64,000 nucleotides of DNA, taken from CAVVAL01 sp963742725 (GTDB lineage: Bacteria > Actinomycetota > Actinomycetes > Mycobacteriales > Cryptosporangiaceae). This document shows, piece after piece, positions 63,843-64,000 of this stretch. Numbering within the stretch: the stretch's first letter is position 1; the number at the start of each line of letters is the position of its first letter. A model generated the notes under the pieces. That model worked only from the letters and a program-made list of their open reading frames with translations. It made no database searches and had not been told where the DNA came from. The DNA lies in contig CAVUMX010000001.1 of assembly GCA_963742725.1 (NCBI GenBank), positions 1,550,001 through 1,614,000 on the forward strand, read 5' to 3'. The translations under genes and the position numbers were made by a program.

Positions 63843-64000
63843 CCAGGCTGCTGGTGATCATGGGGTCGGGCGAGACGGCCCCCACGATGATCAAGCCGCA
63901 CCGGGCGCTGTTCGCCCGGACGTCCGGCGACGGGCCAGCGGCGCTCCTCGACACCCCGTACGGGTTCCAGGAGAACGCCGACGACATCTCGACCAGGGCG
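63839..64000 (+). CDS. Peptidase S51/type 1 glutamine amidotransferase-like protein (partial)
   Basis: Only the first 54 residues lie in the window: MTRLLVIMGSGETAPTMIKP, then LLDTPYGFQENADDI. The opening IMGSGETAPTM and DTPYGFQENADDI recall cyanophycinase/S51-like actinobacterial proteins of unknown substrate. ATG 63839 overlaps the hydrolase stop (63840-63842), so the two are co-transcribed. Catalytic residues would lie beyond the window. Confidence 0.65.
   Translation, partial: MTRLLVIMGSGETAPTMIKPHRALFARTSGDGPAALLDTPYGFQENADDISTRA

Overview
The window is chromosomal DNA from a high-GC (about 70%) Gram-positive actinomycete, most likely a filamentous one related to the Micromonosporaceae or Streptomycetaceae. 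The reasons are the codon use, many GTG starts, ATGA/GTGA-coupled operons, an SCO4848-type membrane protein beside D-Ala-D-Ala carboxypeptidases and the sdhCDAB operon, and a beta-galactoside ABC importer with no ATPase of its own (streptomycete-like use of a shared MsiK). Genus cannot be fixed from sequence reading alone. I see no tRNA, rRNA, CRISPR array, phage or classical insertion sequence.

Layout. (1) 1-7036: methyltransferase tail, a HigBA-type toxin-antitoxin pair whose toxin is frameshifted, a SWIM-protein/SNF2-helicase pair, and a drug-type ABC exporter divergent from a TetR regulator. (2) 7037-13202: repeat-rich gap, MarR/cupin divergent pair, M20 amidohydrolase, YbdK-type ligase, a frameshifted SDR and an acyl-CoA mutase large subunit. 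(3) 13318-26913: transmembrane Ser/Thr kinase, then purine nucleoside phosphorylase, phosphosugar mutase, upp, a GT4 glycosyltransferase, deoC, a full aldehyde dehydrogenase, a half-length catalytically dead aldehyde dehydrogenase, an acidic protein, a uridine-kinase-like protein, PspC, a DNase I-fold phosphatase and adenosine deaminase. (4) 27083-38565: MMPL exporter, secreted subtilase, and a seven-gene nucleoside uptake/salvage operon (BMP lipoprotein, ATPase, two permeases, cdd, deoA, DUF4272). (5) 38980-42281: succinate dehydrogenase. (6) 42296-53632: AbiEi/DUF559 protein, secreted proteins, small membrane proteins, two tandem D-Ala-D-Ala carboxypeptidases, YihY, 2'-5' RNA ligase-like protein, trpS and a secreted beta-propeller protein. 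(7) 53622-63026: a complete beta-galactoside locus, with a divergent importer and GH42-DeoR-galT-galE-galK. An alpha/beta hydrolase and the start of a glutaminase/S51-like gene close the window.

How the genes work together. Sections 3 and 4 make a nearly complete nucleoside economy: import (BMP ABC system), deamination (add, cdd), phosphorolysis (PNP, deoA), base salvage (upp, kinase) and deoxyribose breakdown (deoC giving glyceraldehyde-3-phosphate and acetaldehyde, then aldehyde dehydrogenase). The only missing enzyme, phosphopentomutase, is plausibly the PGM2/PgcA-like mutase encoded between PNP and deoC. Section 7 imports and hydrolyses beta-galactosides and runs the galactose released through the Leloir enzymes.

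The most notable signals are: three single-base, homopolymer-type frameshifts in the first 12 kb; two families of dispersed perfect palindromes (A: two copies with 17-bp arms and 15-nt loops; B: three copies reading GGGCGATsTTTCGGT), one of which appears to have overwritten the 3' end of a coding gene; a 5 x 23-bp tandem array fused to a family A palindrome; an almost perfect 19-bp hairpin inside the nucleoside transporter operon; a dead half-size aldehyde dehydrogenase paired with an active one; and a carboxypeptidase whose KTG box reads KDG.
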